From positions 21,782,527 through 21,846,526 of the forward strand of contig NC_135218.1 of assembly GCF_052324685.1 (NCBI RefSeq): 64,000 nt of DNA. The letters are read 5' to 3'. The stretch is from Brachyhypopomus gauderio (lineage: Eukaryota > Chordata > Actinopteri > Gymnotiformes > Hypopomidae). Both the position numbers and the translations under genes were made by a program. Shown here piece after piece: positions 60,718 to 64,000 of the stretch (its first letter is position 1; the number at the start of each line of letters is the position of its first letter). A model generated the notes under the pieces. The model did no database searches. It was not told the origin of the DNA and was given only the letters and a program-made list of their open reading frames with translations.

Positions 60718-63700
60718 CTGGATGTAATAATTATATTAGTATTAATATGGCATAATAAAATCTTTTCTCTGATTTTTGTGGTCTGCTTCACTTCAATTTT
60801 TACTAAAACACTAATAAACAACCACCAAAATGTTCCTCCAGTTCTCCCATTCACCAAATGGAAGCCTGTGAGGAGAAGCTTCCCTCTGCTGCCGAGGCCG
60901 GGCGTGGCAGAGTTAGCTAGTTAACATACAGGTAGATATTGTTAACTCGAAAGTCGGCCTAGTTGACATCCTCTACAGTTACGGTGTGTTGACTCAGTCT
61001 TTGGAGAAGTCTTTGGTAATGTTGCAGATTACATGACAAACATACACACACGTTTCACTAGTCAACTGGAATAGGGACAACTAAAAATGTAAAGTGTATC
61101 ATTTGGGCTCTATGGATATACAGCATACACCAGCTGATACATGGCTGCACGCAAAAGTTAAGTCCTAAACACAGGCACAGAAATGTTGCTGCTCATAATG
61201 AGGTCAGTGAATTATTGTCGTAATGGAATCATAATGTGCACCAGGCAGACGAGTGGTAAACACACCCAGTACAGTCCAGTACACGTTCATGTACCACAGC
61301 AGCTTGTGCTAGCTAAGCCACACTCTTAGCCACTAGGAGATAAAAGTGTATCAAAAGTCACTTTTCCTTTATTTTATTAAAAGTCCCCTGTTGGTGACTC
61401 CAGATGCTTCAAAAGCATTCTTCAGGGTGTATGGATAAGAAAACTTCAGCTCTTTAGCCAACTTAGAGTGGTCCAAAGTTGATCTGCGTCTGAAGGAATT
61501 TTCATTTTTCCATAGGTGGATATGCAAATGTTGTTTTACCATAAATGGTCATACTGGGAATAATGGAGAGCAGCAGCCAGATGAAAGAGCAAATTAGGTC
61601 AATTAGGCAAATGAGGTCACAATCTGGCGGCTTTCTCGTAGACAACGATAGCGTATGGAACGCATTTCTGACCCCAGAACACTACTTCTTCACTCCAACT
61701 AGCTTTTCAGTTTATTGGATGGTCTGTGAACGTCTTGGTCCCATTTCCCTTTCATAGTGTAGTGGTGCTCGGTGCTTACACTGGTGATCCTCATTCTTAT
61801 CTCGAGCCAGTGCACATGCGGTTTTTGGGATCCAATTAAGCAAAAGCGATTCTACATAAATAAAAGTCTTAGGCATCAAACAGTCGACACCATTTTCCTT
61901 CTCTTATTTGGCGTGAGAATTTAGTTACACCTGCCCTTTGCAGATGAAATTAAAGAACTCTGGTCTACAACACGTGCTATCCCCATGCTAACTCACTTTA
62001 GAAGTATGCAACACAACCAGCACCACAATAACACACCCCCTACACAACACAAAAGGTATACAAGCACTACAGGGCCTAAACCACCCAGGGCAGGTATAAT
62101 GCCCTGGGAATTTCCCTAAAGTGTTGTAATAAGTGGTGGTCTGCCTCACTGCTGCGCAGAACTCATTTAGCTTTTGTTGGTATGTTTTATATAATTTCAA
62201 TAAATCAAAGTGTGATTTTAATATGTATACAATGGGTAATCATGGGTACTTACAAAATAAGGGTATACACCACACCTGCATAATTGGCCACAAATTGAAA
62301 TATTATATACAGTGTTCAACATTCTCTTTGTGGGAAGAGACGCCCTAAGGGTAAAATCACAGAATGGCATCTGCACACACTCAAGCAAATTCCACACATT
62401 TCATGGAGTGTGTTGACGTGTCATTTGTAATAATGAGCTGCATACACTCACGTGGGTGATGACGTGAGAAAGATGGATAGCATGTGGCCCATTTTGCTGA
62501 GACTGGAAATTACTGAAGCTCTTAAAGGGGCATTATTAATTGTTCTCCCTCTTCTTACTAATTCAAATAAACCGTGAAATATGAAGACCGTCATTAACAA
62601 AGGATTATGTTAGCAATGGCATCAGCACACATGTATTAGGTGCCTGAAAAAACCTGTTTGAAGAACTGTGCTCCAAGACAGAATCCTGTTTTGTGTTTAA
62701 ATTGACTACCTGTCAGTTACTTTATGAGACACTCTTAAATGTATCATTACTTCCCTCTCCGTCTGTTTGACTGAGAAAATATGGTGGAATCTAGTAAGCA
62801 CTGTGGACAAAGCCTCACTCTGCGCTGCCAAAGAAAGTCAGGGCAATGAATATTAAAAAAACGAATTGAAATTGGAGTTAAAATTGGAAGTAATTTTGCA
62901 GTATAAAAGAAATTTTAGCCGTGTGCGATGGGGATGAAGATGCAGAATCGGCAACATTCCAGTGTAAACTCAATCTCTATAATGCTGACAGAATTTACAT
63001 AACGAATTGAGGAAATAAATATTTATCAGAGGACTAAGAAAAATAATGCTCTGGGTGATAAATCTTTATTAGAAGGCCAATTACAGTAAGTGAAGTGCAC
63101 TACGTAATGGGCTTTGGGTGAACCACCTTCAGAGAAATAAATACTAATGTAGCTAACTAAACCAAGGTAAGTGCATTTAAACTCCCTTGTTGCTAAGGAT
63201 GCTAACTAGCTCACAGGTAGTGACTGGTAAACTCATGGGAGCTCATTACAATTACAAATAGGAAAGCGAAAACGCTCGGCTTTTCTCACAGCTGCAAATC
63301 CTCATGAACTGAATTTTAAGTGCTTAAAAGTTTGTAGTTATCAAAATGTTTGACTTAATTGAATAGTGAGCATCACCACATGTAACTGTAAAATGCTAAT
63401 GCTAATGCAGAAACACGCCCCAGAGATGGTATTCTGATACTCTAGCCATGCGCCACTGCTGTCACTCGAAAGTGAAGTCATGGCAACTTTGATAATACTA
63501 GACAACTGTAAATGAACTCTGCTGGACACTAGATCTGAGGGACGTGCTTTGTGTTCATGGGCAAGAAAGGAAGGCAGCTCCAGAGTTTAAAAGAATATAT
63601 TGTTCCAGTGCTCTGAACACCTACTTAAGCACTAGAGGTACCACCCACATAGTGATACACACCCATATGCAATAAATGCACAAGCTGTATGCAGGCATAC

Positions 63701-64000
63701 ACCCTTCTATCTCAATTTCTCAAGTGCTGTCGGTAGCTCTAAGAGAACTAGAAGATTTGCACATTGTGGTTCAGACAGGTGTGTCATTACTGAACCAGAT
63801 CATTCATGTTAAACAACCACATATCAAAGAGTAACTGATTTGCCAACTTGTCCAGGCTGACGAGTGTTGGTCATACGTGTCATCAAGCTGAGCTGTGTTT
63901 TGATAACTGAGTGTGCTGTTACCACCCCTGATCATAAATCTTAATAATACTCTCCATTAGTGTTTCGAAATATCAGGGCATCTGAGAGGGAATTCACATG
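60718..64000. other. Upstream intron of rab11fip4 to the window edge
   Basis: No further rab11fip4 coding exon was found on the minus strand, so the preceding exon must lie beyond 64000. The sequence is AT-rich. The stretch at about 62.4-63.1 kb is free of simple repeats and may be a conserved element (see findings). Confidence 0.5.

Overview
The window is vertebrate nuclear DNA, almost certainly from a teleost fish. Its genes are intron-rich with GT-AG splice sites, it carries many CA/GT microsatellites and minisatellites, decayed Tc1-like and hAT transposons, and a short repeat common in fish genomes. The gene content corresponds to the human 17q11.2 neighbourhood (SUZ12, UTP6, COPRS, MIR193A/MIR365B, RAB11FIP4). 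I cannot name the species.

Layout. 1-2585: CA-rich minisatellite and the 3' flank of suz12. 2586-11940 (minus): complete 16-exon suz12, with a Harbinger-like non-autonomous transposon in intron 12. 11941-13236: divergent promoter interval shared by suz12 and utp6, carrying a 35-bp x4 minisatellite. 13237-21340 (plus): complete 19-exon utp6, with one GC-AG intron and a dead Tc1 element in intron 14. About 23.1-24.3 kb (minus): a small, unrecognised gene, probably two exons, predicted to encode a 64-69 residue single-pass membrane protein. 24.9-28.0 kb (plus): a CpG-rich probable promoter followed by mir-193a (25.55 kb) and mir-365 (27.9 kb). 28.0-49.8 kb: a long stretch with no recognisable gene. 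49850-50733 (minus): a short two-coding-exon gene that best fits coprs. 51.4-58.3 kb: intergenic with hAT and Tc1 relics. 58337-60717 (minus): the last four coding exons of rab11fip4; the rest of that gene lies beyond the right edge.

How the genes relate. suz12 (PRC2 core) and coprs (partner of the arginine methyltransferase PRMT5 in mammals) are chromatin factors. utp6 acts in pre-rRNA processing. rab11fip4 encodes a Rab11 effector of recycling endosomes. miR-193a and miR-365 are post-transcriptional regulators, presumably made from one primary transcript. They share a neighbourhood, not a pathway.

The most notable points are: (1) the block mir-193a/mir-365/coprs is inverted as a unit relative to the human order as I know it; (2) an unrecognised membrane microprotein gene sits next to one breakpoint and head-to-head with the microRNA promoter; (3) a 15-bp minisatellite just after a rab11fip4 exon supplies five in-frame candidate splice donors; (4) miR-365 carries a substitution at mature position 11.
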